This document shows positions 17,935-26,587 of a stretch of DNA of 64,000 nt, in pieces. Both the position numbers and the translations under genes were made by a program. The notes under the pieces are model-generated. The model did not search any database. It had not been told where the DNA came from and saw only the letters and a program-made list of their open reading frames with translations. The stretch's first letter is position 1, and every line of letters begins with the position of its first letter. Origin of the DNA: Acetobacter thailandicus (GTDB lineage: Bacteria; Pseudomonadota; Alphaproteobacteria; Acetobacterales; Acetobacteraceae); the NCBI RefSeq assembly GCF_011516655.1, contig NZ_WOSV01000008.1, positions 1 to 64,000 on the forward strand, given 5' to 3'.

Positions 17935-19134
17935 TCAGGGCAGTTTCAGATCAGGTGGTGAGGAAAGAGTTTTAAGAGATTTTCTGGTGGTGCGGTGCCC
18001 TGGCAACGGCTGCGTTGCATTATCAGAGGTCGTTTTTTCCTGTGATGTGGGCAGCTTTATATTCTGCGTATCAGAGGCAGATGGCAGCATAATATTTTGT
18101 TCGTTGAGTGATGGTGCCGCAGGTAACTCAGCATTCTGCACGGCTACATTGCTGGCTGCGGCTGGTACGCTGCTGACAGCAGGCGTGGCAGATACGGCGT
18201 GCGTTGCTGATATGGCGGGCTTATCTGTATTTTGTGATATCCCGGCTGAAGGTGCGGGTAATGTCACGCTTTGTATTCTGGTTGCCGGTTTTACGTTCTG
18301 ACTTTTTTTATTTTTAATTTGCCCGGTTTTTGTAGTTGCATCTGATTTTTTACGGGTGACAGGTGATGGCGTGACCGGAACCGCAGGCGGCTGAATGAGT
18401 GACTGGGTAAAGTAGAGTACACCATTAGATTGTGGAATACCCGTGACCCACAGACGGGACGACATGCCCGCACCATTACTGATAATAATCTGCGGCGCCG
18501 GTGATGCTTCAAGGCTGACAAGCAGAGGTCTGCCATATACTGTTGGCAGCTGTACTGTGTGTCCTGGTGTGGTCTGTATAGCGGTTTTCAGCTTTTGCAG
18601 CGGCCACTTTCCTGTGACAATAGTATATGACAGAAGCTGTCTGAGTGCCGGCTGGCTCTGAGGGGACATTAATGTGCCTCCCGTCTGAGCCGAGTATGTT
18701 TCCAGTGCTGAGTTAGGAATGGCAAAAACCGTGTAAGGTCCTTCACGCTGAAGTAAATTCAGCAGGCCGGTATTTTGCAGACCACGTGTATAATCTGCCA
18801 GTTCAATAGAGGTTAGCAGAGTTTCTGCAATGGGTCTGTCGCAATAGGCAGGTGTTTCGGGGTCCGGGTAGGCAATAGCACTGTCAGGCGGAAGCTTAGA
18901 TTTGTCAGCTTCAGATTTGCTGGCTGATGCAGCAGGATAAGTGCGGGTACCTGAGACCGTTGGCATCATATAGGCACAGGTCGACGACTGGGTTGTAAAC
19001 ACATCCTGTCGGGCTGAGCTCTGACATCCGGTAAGCGTCAGAAGACCTGTTAATGCAGGCAAAACAGCAGCAGGTTTCATCAGACCAGCAAAGGGCTTGT
19101 ATTTAAAAAAAGTAAGAGCGTGTGTTTGCCCCAT
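17935..19134 (-). CDS. Fasciclin-domain lipoprotein
   Basis: 399 aa from ATG 19134 (GGAGA five bases upstream). The signal ends in the lipobox LTGC (residues 34-37), so it should be a lipid-anchored envelope protein. A FAS1 domain covers about residues 85-250: ETLLTSIELADYTRGLQNTGLL, GPYTVFAIPNSALETYS and LLSYTIVTGKWPLQ are typical. After it comes a long Pro/Ala/Ser/Thr/Lys-rich tail (about 150 residues), probably spanning or binding the cell wall. Fasciclin domains mediate adhesion; the ligand is unknown. Confidence 0.85.
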   Translation of the reverse strand: MGQTHALTFFKYKPFAGLMKPAAVLPALTGLLTLTGCQSSARQDVFTTQSSTCAYMMPTVSGTRTYPAASASKSEADKSKLPPDSAIAYPDPETPAYCDRPIAETLLTSIELADYTRGLQNTGLLNLLQREGPYTVFAIPNSALETYSAQTGGTLMSPQSQPALRQLLSYTIVTGKWPLQKLKTAIQTTPGHTVQLPTVYGRPLLVSLEASPAPQIIISNGAGMSSRLWVTGIPQSNGVLYFTQSLIQPPAVPVTPSPVTRKKSDATTKTGQIKNKKSQNVKPATRIQSVTLPAPSAGISQNTDKPAISATHAVSATPAVSSVPAAASNVAVQNAELPAAPSLNEQNIMLPSASDTQNIKLPTSQEKTTSDNATQPLPGHRTTRKSLKTLSSPPDLKLP

Positions 19135-19226
19135 AATGGTCTCCAGAATATCATACCCGATACAGTTTCTGGTCGGGTCTGTATAATGAGACGACCAGGA
19201 CAAACACATGAAGTATTTATTAGTGG

Positions 19227-19643
19227 TTAGCAGCCATTTCCACGCAATGTCCAGCCTGTCACGACATTATTTACTACATCAAAGAGTGTCTGACACGTGT
19301 AGGTATAGGCTGTTGATGAGTAACTGCCTCCACCCCATCCTGGTCCGCCCCAGCCCCATCCTGGTCCGCCCCAGCCCCAGCCGCCCCATCCTGGTCCGCC
19401 ATATCCCATGCCACCATATCCCATGCCGCCTATACTGTTATAGTCGGTCTGCTGGTCAATATAGGCATAAAAAGTATGACCATCGACCTGGAATTCGCGC
19501 GTGGGGACACCAAGTACCTGAACAATCTCGACAGGGCTTTTCCCGATCAGAGAGTTATATACATGGCGTTGTTTAGCAGAGGGCACCTGGCATGCCGCCA
19601 GAGGGAGGATGCTTGCCAGGAGAAGACATTTTTTATAGGACAT
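19227..19643 (-). CDS. Lipoprotein with Gly/Trp/Tyr-rich repeats
   Basis: 138 aa from ATG 19643 (AGGA eight bases upstream). Signal with lipobox LAAC. Residues 25-65 look like a small SmpA/BamE-like unit (GKSPVEIVQVLGVPTREFQVDG, then YAYIDQQ), followed by about 35 residues of GGMGYGGMGYGG and GGPGWGGWGW repeats, then a Cys-containing C-terminus. The repeat may be a flexible or aggregating surface segment. The two C-terminal cysteines could form a disulfide. Confidence 0.72.
   Translation of the reverse strand: MSYKKCLLLASILPLAACQVPSAKQRHVYNSLIGKSPVEIVQVLGVPTREFQVDGHTFYAYIDQQTDYNSIGGMGYGGMGYGGPGWGGWGWGGPGWGWGGPGWGGGSYSSTAYTYTCQTLFDVVNNVVTGWTLRGNGC
19334..19430 (-). repeat. In-gene repeats coding for Gly/Trp-rich segments
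   Basis: Tandem copies of CATCCTGGTCCGCCCCAG-like units followed by CATATCCCATGCCGCC-like units. They code for GGPGWG and GGMGYG. Such tandem repeats change copy number easily. Confidence 0.75.
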
Positions 19644-19729
19644 CGCCATATTCCTAACAGGGAAACCACCTCACTGCCTGTGGAACAGGCAGGGGTATGA
19701 GATACTGACAGATTCTTTGATTTACAGTG

Positions 19730-20782
19730 TCATGCGCCCAGCCACAAGACATCCTTTATACGCTGCGTGCCACAGGCCAGCATAATCAGCCGGTCAAACC
19801 CAAGGGCAATACCCGAACAGGGGGGCATGTGGGGCAGGGCAGCCAGTAGTTTTTCATCAGATGACCAGTCAGCGCGCTCAGGGTAGTGCCTGCGTCTCAT
19901 GCTCCGGTCAGCTTCAAAGCGCACGCGCTGCTCAACCGGGTCGGTTAGTTCCTCAAAAGCATTCGCAAGTTCGAGGCCAGCAGCATAAAGCTCAAATCGC
20001 AGCGCCGTAGCCGGATTCGCAGGGTCACGACGTGCAAGAGCTGCCTGGCTGGCGGGCCAGTGCGTTAAAAACGTTGGCTGCGTGCGCCCGATAACGGGCT
20101 CAATACGTTCGAGCAAAAGGCGAAAAAACAGATCTTCCCATGTTTCATTCTCTCGCAGTGAGCAGTCTGCGGCGTCAGCAAGCTTTTGGGCGTTCCCTTC
20201 GGTTGGCAGCAGGTCGATATTTGCGTGACGCTGAAAAGCTTCCGCCATTGTCAGACGTTCAAACGGACGTGTCAGGTCGAGTGTTATGTCCGGGCCGTCA
20301 AATTTCGGACAGGTCAGAGCAGGAGGCAGCACTGCCTTGAGAAGGGCTTCGGTTTCATCCATCAGACCATCGAGGTTCAGGTGAGGATGATACCATTCAA
20401 GCATTGTAAATTCTGGCAGATGCAGGTTGCTTTGCTCGCCATTCCGCCATACACGGGCAAACTGAAAAACAGGCAGACCAGTTGCGGCAACGATGCGCTT
20501 CATCGCAAATTCCGGGCTGGTGTGCAAAAACAGCGTCTCACGGGTACCCTGCGGTGTTTCCCGCATGGTCTCAAATGGGTAGAGATGCACTTCCTCTCCG
20601 GGCACGGTAACGGCACAGGGGGTTTCAACCTCAAGATGTCCACGGCTTTCGAGAAATGCCCTGATTCCCCGTTTTATCAGGTCGCGGCGATAGAGAAAGG
20701 GCAGGCGATCGCGGATGCGGTCAGGGTCAGAATCAGGAGTGAGGGGCTGTGGCTGGGCGTGCATGAGGAGAGAATCAGACAT
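19730..20782 (-). CDS. epmA: EF-P--(R)-beta-lysine ligase
   Basis: 350 aa from ATG 20782. A truncated class II lysyl-tRNA synthetase without anticodon domain; it attaches (R)-beta-lysine to a conserved lysine of elongation factor P. Motif 2 is FARVWRNGEQSNLHLPEF (near 115) and motif 3 is SGIALGFDRLIMLA near 325. The usual EpmA glycine-to-alanine changes are not judged here. It is divergent from epmB, only 20 bases apart, so both must share a promoter region that overlaps their coding starts. Confidence 0.93.
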   Translation of the reverse strand: MSDSLLMHAQPQPLTPDSDPDRIRDRLPFLYRRDLIKRGIRAFLESRGHLEVETPCAVTVPGEEVHLYPFETMRETPQGTRETLFLHTSPEFAMKRIVAATGLPVFQFARVWRNGEQSNLHLPEFTMLEWYHPHLNLDGLMDETEALLKAVLPPALTCPKFDGPDITLDLTRPFERLTMAEAFQRHANIDLLPTEGNAQKLADAADCSLRENETWEDLFFRLLLERIEPVIGRTQPTFLTHWPASQAALARRDPANPATALRFELYAAGLELANAFEELTDPVEQRVRFEADRSMRRRHYPERADWSSDEKLLAALPHMPPCSGIALGFDRLIMLACGTQRIKDVLWLGA

Positions 20783-20802
20783 GGTAAGAGGAGGACAGTG
20801 AT

Positions 20803-21852
20803 ATGGCAGAGAACGATAAAGCGGGTGTTCTACCGCGTAAGCTGCTCCGTACGCCACAGGATCTGATTATTGCAGGCTTAGCACCTGCTGAACAGCGTGA
20901 CGCGCTGGAGGCTGTGGCCCGGCAATATGCGACAGCGGTGCCGCCGGCGTTTCAGGCATTAATAGAAACGCCGGATGACCCGATTGGTCTCCAGGTTATT
21001 CCCTCTCCTGAAGAGCTGCTGATAACACCTGAGGAGCGCTCTGACCCCATTGGTGATGAGGCACTTTCACCCGTGCCGGGCATTGTACATCGTTATCCTG
21101 ACCGGGCGTTGCTGAAACCGCTCCTTGTATGTCCGCTTTATTGCCGCTTTTGTTTCAGACGTGAGCATGTCGGTCCCGATGGTGGTGTGCTTGATGAAGC
21201 AGCACTTGATGTCGCATTGAACTGGCTGAGTGAGCACACGCAGATTCAGGAGGTTATTCTGACGGGGGGAGACCCTCTGATGCTTTCGCCCCGCCGGCTT
21301 GAGAAGATTATGCAGGCTCTTTCAGCTATGCCTCATGTTACGACGATTCGTCTGCATACGCGTGTGCCGGTTGCGGCCCCTGAGCGAATGACACCGGCTA
21401 TGCTTGATGCGCTGGAATCTGATAAAGCTGTCTGGATAGCGGTGCACATTAATCATGTACGTGAGATGACCCCCGCCGCGCAGGATGTTCTCAAACGTCT
21501 GGTCAGACAGGGTATTCCGCTGCTCGGGCAGTCTGTTTTGCTACGTGGTGTGAACGACAGCACAGAAGCACTTGAAGCTTTGTTTCGTGCTATGGTTGCT
21601 GTGCGTATGCGCCCTTATTATTTGCATCAGCTGGATCAGGCCCCGGGTACGGCGCGTTTTCATGTGCCGGTTGAAGAGGGACAGCGTCTTCTGGCTGGTT
21701 TGCGGGGGCGTGTTACAGGCCTGGCATGGCCTGTTTATGTACTCGATATTCCTGGTGGCTACGGTAAAATTCCGCTTGGCCCAGGTTATGTTGATGGCCC
21801 GCTTGAGGTGCGTGATCCCTTTGGGCAGAGCCATCATCTTGACCGGCTTTAG
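20803..21852 (+). CDS. epmB: EF-P lysine 2,3-aminomutase
   Basis: 349 aa radical SAM enzyme making (R)-beta-lysine for EpmA. The cluster motif is CPLYCRFCFRR (near residue 109, CxxxCxxC), the SAM site includes ILTGGDPLML near 148, and the PLP lysine is in IPGGYGKIPL near 320. GAGG lies about 7-10 bases before the ATG. Together epmA/epmB imply that this organism has a lysine-type EF-P. Confidence 0.94.
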   Translation: MAENDKAGVLPRKLLRTPQDLIIAGLAPAEQRDALEAVARQYATAVPPAFQALIETPDDPIGLQVIPSPEELLITPEERSDPIGDEALSPVPGIVHRYPDRALLKPLLVCPLYCRFCFRREHVGPDGGVLDEAALDVALNWLSEHTQIQEVILTGGDPLMLSPRRLEKIMQALSAMPHVTTIRLHTRVPVAAPERMTPAMLDALESDKAVWIAVHINHVREMTPAAQDVLKRLVRQGIPLLGQSVLLRGVNDSTEALEALFRAMVAVRMRPYYLHQLDQAPGTARFHVPVEEGQRLLAGLRGRVTGLAWPVYVLDIPGGYGKIPLGPGYVDGPLEVRDPFGQSHHLDRL

Positions 21853-21868
21853 GAGCTGAACGGTTGTA

Positions 21869-22519
21869 TTAATCAGTGCCGTAGCGGGGGTTTCTGGGGC
21901 CGTAGAGAAGACCATCAGGGGGGCCGGCAGAGAGCAGGCGAGCATCTGTCACACGGGCGACTGAAAAGCTCTCGTCACTCAGAGAGCCAATGGTTTGTTT
22001 AATCAGTGCACCCACGATACCGTTCATCTGAAAGCCACCTGCATCCTGATCAGTGGCGCTGGCAGAGCCACTCCATAAAATACTGCCGTCTTTCAGGTCG
22101 ACCAGCCTGGCTGAAACCGTGACAATCGTATTACTGCTCAGAATATTGTAAGACGTGCCGTAAGAGGTGACTGTGCTGTAGAGCGCGGCATCGGCACCGA
22201 AAATGGCACGTAATTTTGCAGCAGGCACCTGCATAATGTCGTCTGGCGCATCCAGTCCGTTATGGCGGAATGTCTCCATTTCTACAGCTACCGGCACGAC
22301 GTAGTAACCATCTTCCGCAATTGGCATCGTCATTTGAGACATGACACCTGCCGTAGCCTTGATATCGTTTGTATGGTTGATCGGCGGCATAACCAGAACA
22401 GAACGGGGCCTGGCGTTACGAAATGCTGTATAGTCAGGCGGAGACTTGCTGGCGCAGGCAACCAGAGTAAGTGTGGCAGACAGGCTGGCGCATAGTCGCA
22501 GGGCGCGTGAGAATGTCAT
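21869..22519 (-). CDS. DUF799 lipoprotein (GNA1162-like)
   Basis: 216 aa. Signal with lipobox LVAC. The rest resembles the DUF799 family (NMB1162/GNA1162): RPRSVLVMPPINHTNDIKA near 38, then ALYSTVTSYGTSYNIL and VSARLVDLKDGSILWSGSA. The Neisseria structure is TolB-like and outer-membrane associated. Third gene of a three-gene operon, its ATG overlapping the preceding stop by 4 bases. Confidence 0.87.
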   Translation of the reverse strand: MTFSRALRLCASLSATLTLVACASKSPPDYTAFRNARPRSVLVMPPINHTNDIKATAGVMSQMTMPIAEDGYYVVPVAVEMETFRHNGLDAPDDIMQVPAAKLRAIFGADAALYSTVTSYGTSYNILSSNTIVTVSARLVDLKDGSILWSGSASATDQDAGGFQMNGIVGALIKQTIGSLSDESFSVARVTDARLLSAGPPDGLLYGPRNPRYGTD

Positions 22520-22887
22520 GAAGATGCCTTTTGCGTCGGCCGGCCAAGATTTTTTAGCAGGAAGTCCATGTAGGTCGTGGATTCAGGAAACTGCATTTTT
22601 TCTTTATTCAGCTCCTGTTGTGCCTGGTTAGTTTTACCATCCGCAGCGTAGAGCATACCCAGATGCGCATGAAACCCGGGTGGCAGAGCCAGGTTTTTTG
22701 CCGTTGCTTTCTGCTCGTCTTTTTCCAGATCGAGAATCTGCTTTGTCGGGTCGGTTGTGCCCTGCATATAAACATATTGCCGGGTCTGAAAATTCTGCCA
22801 GCTATACAGGGGCGGTGTGCTCTTGCCACAGCCTGCCAGCCCCGACAGCAGCAGCAGGCTGGTCAGTGTTTTTTTTGATAGTATCAT
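22516..22887 (-). CDS. DUF4810 lipoprotein
   Basis: 123 aa. Lipobox LAGC near residue 20. PPLYSWQNFQTRQYVYMQG and PPGFHAHLGMLYAADGKTNQAQQEL (a TPR-like helix pair) are typical of DUF4810. Middle gene between CsgG-like and DUF799 genes; this trio is conserved in several proteobacteria and is thought to act together at the outer membrane. Confidence 0.85.
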   Translation of the reverse strand: MILSKKTLTSLLLLSGLAGCGKSTPPLYSWQNFQTRQYVYMQGTTDPTKQILDLEKDEQKATAKNLALPPGFHAHLGMLYAADGKTNQAQQELNKEKMQFPESTTYMDFLLKNLGRPTQKASS

Positions 22888-22913
22888 GTAGTGTCAGAGC
22901 CCGTTGCTGAAAA

Positions 22914-23621
22914 TTATCGCATCTGTCCGGCATCGACCTGCTGCGCCAGGTGGTTCACCGCATCCTGAATTGCCAGGTCAAGCACCTTGCCGTTGAGCGT
23001 TGAGTCATAACCAGCCGTGGTGCCAAAGCCAATGATATCGCGGTTTGTCAGTTTATATTCAGCGGCTCCTTCACTGGTGGCCACAACCTGTGAAGTCAGA
23101 GGGTTAACAATCTGTATACTGACTTTGGCATATGCGATCTGATGGCGGCCATGACCAAGAATGCCAAACAGCTCCATATCACCGGTTTCTTTACGGCCAA
23201 AGGCGGTAACATCACCTGTAATCAGATAGTTTGCGCCTTTAATTGATTGCTGTTCTTTTAAAAAGCCCGCTTCAAGCTTGCCTTCTGTCAGGTTGTCGCG
23301 GTCCATTACATTAAAGCGCCCGCTTTGCTGCAAACGTGTCAGAAGGATGGTGCGGGCCTGGTTGCCAAGACGGTCAATGCCATCAGAGAAAATACCGTTC
23401 ATATAGTTTGAACGATTGGCAAATTTACCAGCAGCGATATTAACGCGTGGTCCGTTATAGGGGGGCTGGGCGCTTGCAACGACAGGCACCGGGACTGTGT
23501 GCGATGATTCGGTTGCACATCCCGATAACAGCAAACCAGCCAGCATGAAGCTGCTTACACACCGTATTGAACGCAAGGCTTTTACTCCGGGGATAAACAT
23601 TACATTTTTGTTTATATACAT
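22914..23621 (-). CDS. CsgG-family lipoprotein
   Basis: 235 aa. The CsgG/curli-assembly type domain is visible in SGRFNVMDRDNL, LEAGFLKEQQSIKGANYLITGDVTAFGRK and VSIQIVNPLTSQVVATSEGAAEY. Lipobox LLSGC near residue 34. An alternative start at 23600 is possible; neither has a good ribosome site. True curli secretion genes (CsgA/B/E/F) are absent; it belongs to the CsgG-DUF4810-DUF799 operon instead. Confidence 0.87.
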   Translation of the reverse strand: MYINKNVMFIPGVKALRSIRCVSSFMLAGLLLSGCATESSHTVPVPVVASAQPPYNGPRVNIAAGKFANRSNYMNGIFSDGIDRLGNQARTILLTRLQQSGRFNVMDRDNLTEGKLEAGFLKEQQSIKGANYLITGDVTAFGRKETGDMELFGILGHGRHQIAYAKVSIQIVNPLTSQVVATSEGAAEYKLTNRDIIGFGTTAGYDSTLNGKVLDLAIQDAVNHLAQQVDAGQMR

Positions 23622-23639
23622 GATTTTAAATTAATCCAG

Positions 23640-23790
23640 AATGTAATTTGGTCCTGTTTCTTAAAGGGTTCTCTGATCTGCTCTTCCGTAAAACGACCAC
23701 GTCTTATCTGTTCGTGCCCGTCGCGATCGGAGACTATTTTTAAACGGCTACATTACCGGGGGAGGGGGTACATTAGTATTTGTTTGCCAG
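23640..23790 (-). mobile_element. IS3-type insertion sequence remnant
   Basis: On the minus strand, 23707 downward reads RRGRFTEEQIREPFK, the start of an IS3-family OrfA (usual MKRGRFTEEQI), with ATA in place of the expected start codon. The upstream part contains GC-rich runs (GTACCCCCTCCCCC) that might be an IS end. Only the first 20 or so codons remain. It lies on the border between the core operon and the AT-rich island. Confidence 0.4.
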
Positions 23791-23899
23791 TTTTCGTCGG
23801 CTGGAACAGTGTGACAACTCTTCTAGCCTGAAAATTATCTCCATGAGAGGTCAATTTAAGCCTGCAGACTTAAAGATGACAGCATCTCCTTTGATTTGC

Positions 23900-25981
23900 T
23901 TATTGTCTGTACATTTCCCTGGGAGCTATTAAATTCATTTTTTTTTCTTCATGTCGTTCTATTTCATCAAAGAATAATTTTATTTTTTCTTCTTTTATTG
24001 AGAAATAGTAGTTATTATTTGAGTCAACACTGGTTTCATCGTGATAGCATAGAAAGTTCTTATCATTATAAATTCTTCCAAGGTTAACCTGAACTTCCGT
24101 TAATGGATTTAAGGTGCCGATGGTCATGCCATAAGAGTTAAAAACAGATGCATGCTGTGCTGATCCATGTTCACCTACCTGACATGAGGTATTCGCCATA
24201 AGATCGATTTGTTCTTGTATAGGAAGTGTTTCAGGGCGTACAATCGAGAAGCCTCTTGATGTGGCCATTTCTTCAAAAAAGTCTTGTTGTACAAAAATCC
24301 TTTGATTGTTTTTATTTTTTTCCCAGGATTTTCTTGATAGACAAATACGTTTGAATGGTCTGTCAGAAATCATATTTCTGGGAATATTATCATAAAACTC
24401 TTTTATGAAGCCATGAAATTTATAGTGTCGGCTTGGAAAAGACGAAAGAATAACATTGTTTAAATGAAAAATATCATTTTCATGGTCAAAAAAGATTAAG
24501 CTTTCTTCTTTTATTCCCAAAAGATAATTTAACAGATCTATGGCCCATTTAGGGGTCTTTTTTGGTATTATAAATTTTTTATTATAAAAATCATCTCCAA
24601 TATGTTTTTTTATGGCGCCTAAGCGTGGAAGGTCGTCAACCAGATAATGACCATAACATCCATAACCTGCACTAAATGCAATTATGACTTCGTCATCTAT
24701 AACACGTGTTATGCTATCTTTTTCCGGCTTTTTCCAAAATCCATTTTTATATTCGTCTTCAGCGACAAAAGATAAATATGTTTCGAAATTAATTAACCGG
24801 CCATTTGACCATATGCAGGCATGGCCAGATAAAGCTATATTTTTCATTCTGACAACATCTATAGATGATATAGCATATGAATGTTGAGACTGGCCAGATA
24901 TAACGGGATTGGCGTCGTTTCCAATGACAGATATGTTATCATTTCTATTAGATATATAATTATCAGAAACTATTGTGTTTTCATAAAATATAGAATCATT
25001 TTTTACCCAGCTTTCTTTACTTAATGATTTAAAGCTAATGGCTGATGATTGATTGTCATTCGATAGCTCCTCCTCGGAAATTCCATCGTGTACATAAGAT
25101 TTAAATAAATCTTCAGGTAAGAAATTTATATTATTTTTTTCAAAAAAATCTATATTAAGTACATAAAAATCCAGTATAAAATCATTGAAGGCATTTCGAC
25201 TTGAAAATCTGTTGTAATCAAAATTACTACCCATATGATCTAATTTTTCAATGAGATCATATAAATATTCTTTAAATAGTTTGTTGTTTGATTTTGAAAA
25301 TAAAAATCTTTTATTAAATCCATAACCATCAAATGTTATCGAAATATCGCTGGATTTTATAATATTACTAATGTTTGATACACATATTGAGCAAACATCT
25401 GAAGATACTCCGCCTTCTTTATATAAAGACGCTATAAGAAAAAAGTCAGACTTCGCTTGCGCTACCGTAATTGAATTATATACTTCTTTCATTTCATTGC
25501 TAAATTCATTTTTTAAATAATCAGATGACATGTTATCATCGTAGCATTTATATAGAAAGTTCTTGTTTTTATTATAAAATCCAATATTTACAATTGAATT
25601 ATATTCATATTTATTTTTATCAGGGCGGCACTGTCTGATTATGTTGTTATAAGAACCGTCATTAAAATCAGAATAAAATAAATTTTTATTATTTTCGTTT
25701 TTTATGGAGTATTTTTGACTTAAAAAGTCAAATAAACCCATCCATAAAAAATCAACTTTTCTTTTAAACACATAATAAAATGCATTTATTAAACCGGATT
25801 CTTTATTTTCACTTATTAATTTATTCATATATTCTTCGCTTATATCAATTGAAGAATTATTTCTTATAAAATTATCTAGAGAATTTTTGCCACTTTCATC
25901 TAGATATTTACATAGATTTATGTATTCTTTTTCAATGAATTTTTTTTTCCAATTTATAATTTGCAGTTCATTAAACAACAT
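23900..25981 (-). CDS. Two-domain glycosyltransferase: GT32-like N-terminal region plus GT61 C-terminal domain
   Basis: 693 aa, good site (AGGA seven bases before ATG 25981). The codon use is strongly AT-biased compared with neighbours, suggesting transfer. Residues 175-210 (AQAKSDFFLIASLYKEGGVSSD) match the sugar-transfer (Och1/GT32-like) region where DxD normally follows the GG; here it reads SSDVC, so the second Asp is missing. Residues 440-640 look like GT61/DUF563: YGHYLVDDLPRLGAI, ICLSRKSWEKN, RGFSIVRPETLPIQEQ, VGEHGSAQHASVF. The catalytic His/Gly of GT61 is there. The acceptor is unknown. The linker is Asn/Ser-rich. Confidence 0.7.
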   Translation of the reverse strand: MLFNELQIINWKKKFIEKEYINLCKYLDESGKNSLDNFIRNNSSIDISEEYMNKLISENKESGLINAFYYVFKRKVDFLWMGLFDFLSQKYSIKNENNKNLFYSDFNDGSYNNIIRQCRPDKNKYEYNSIVNIGFYNKNKNFLYKCYDDNMSSDYLKNEFSNEMKEVYNSITVAQAKSDFFLIASLYKEGGVSSDVCSICVSNISNIIKSSDISITFDGYGFNKRFLFSKSNNKLFKEYLYDLIEKLDHMGSNFDYNRFSSRNAFNDFILDFYVLNIDFFEKNNINFLPEDLFKSYVHDGISEEELSNDNQSSAISFKSLSKESWVKNDSIFYENTIVSDNYISNRNDNISVIGNDANPVISGQSQHSYAISSIDVVRMKNIALSGHACIWSNGRLINFETYLSFVAEDEYKNGFWKKPEKDSITRVIDDEVIIAFSAGYGCYGHYLVDDLPRLGAIKKHIGDDFYNKKFIIPKKTPKWAIDLLNYLLGIKEESLIFFDHENDIFHLNNVILSSFPSRHYKFHGFIKEFYDNIPRNMISDRPFKRICLSRKSWEKNKNNQRIFVQQDFFEEMATSRGFSIVRPETLPIQEQIDLMANTSCQVGEHGSAQHASVFNSYGMTIGTLNPLTEVQVNLGRIYNDKNFLCYHDETSVDSNNNYYFSIKEEKIKLFFDEIERHEEKKMNLIAPREMYRQ

Positions 25982-26587
25982 TTAAACATCCTGAGGAAAA
26001 TTTATAAAGGTTCTTATATTCTAATTCGAAGTGAGAAATTTGCAATAAAACAAGAGAGTGAAGGATACTGTCAAATAGAGAGACCGAAGAGCCTGTGGTC
26101 ATGTCACATTAAGTGAGGAACGAAAGTCTGTTCAATAAGTTATAAGCGACACCGTTCTCCAGGTGAAGTTATCGCTCATGCGGTCTGTTTGTGTTGTCAA
26201 TTTTCACAAAGCTAATGCCTTGTCATATTATATAAAACGATCCGTCGGTGGTGCTATGAATCCGGTCTGTCCTATGCTGCCAGATGGAGCTAAAAACCGC
26301 CAATTGAAATTCCTGAATCCTGTTTTTGAGGACCAGCTGAAATAGTATAGTATCGTCACTTTTTCAGCCTGAAAATTAGCCGAATTATCATCAAATGTAA
26401 CTCGTTAGACTGAAAAAGACAGTACCCCAGCAATTTTCTTAACGACACAAACTTAACATGATGGCATCGTGTTAACCTGACGGCATCCTCTGAGAAAATC
26501 TACATTTTTAGTTTTTAAGCAAACAGGTAATACGAGTCAGGAAATGATGATAAATAGTAAATTGAAAAAATAAGTGTTTATATATCA
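25982..26587. other. Non-coding AT-rich region with decayed sequence
   Basis: About 600 bases with no convincing gene. A 60-codon frame at 26163-26345 has no ribosome site or recognisable content. The 13-mer AGCCTGAAAATTA occurs at 23825 and again at 26366, flanking the glycosyltransferase gene, and the two stretches share other scraps (GCATC... near 23882 and 26463), which may be remains of two copies of one mobile element. Confidence 0.4.
26350..26425. repeat. Short element with imperfect terminal inverted repeats
   Basis: GTATCGTCACTTTTTCAGCCT at 26350-26370 faces AGACTGAAAAAGACAGTAC at 26407-26425, a near-match when reversed (one 2-base gap). The 76-base unit could be a MITE, the joined ends of an IS, or a hairpin. 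No transposase is present. Confidence 0.4.

Noticed and set aside
22914-23621. Curli secretion system
   Set aside because: CsgG-like protein belongs to the CsgG-DUF4810-DUF799 trio; no curlin genes.
26163-26345. 60-codon frame in the AT-rich region
   Set aside because: No ribosome site, no protein-like pattern and no context.
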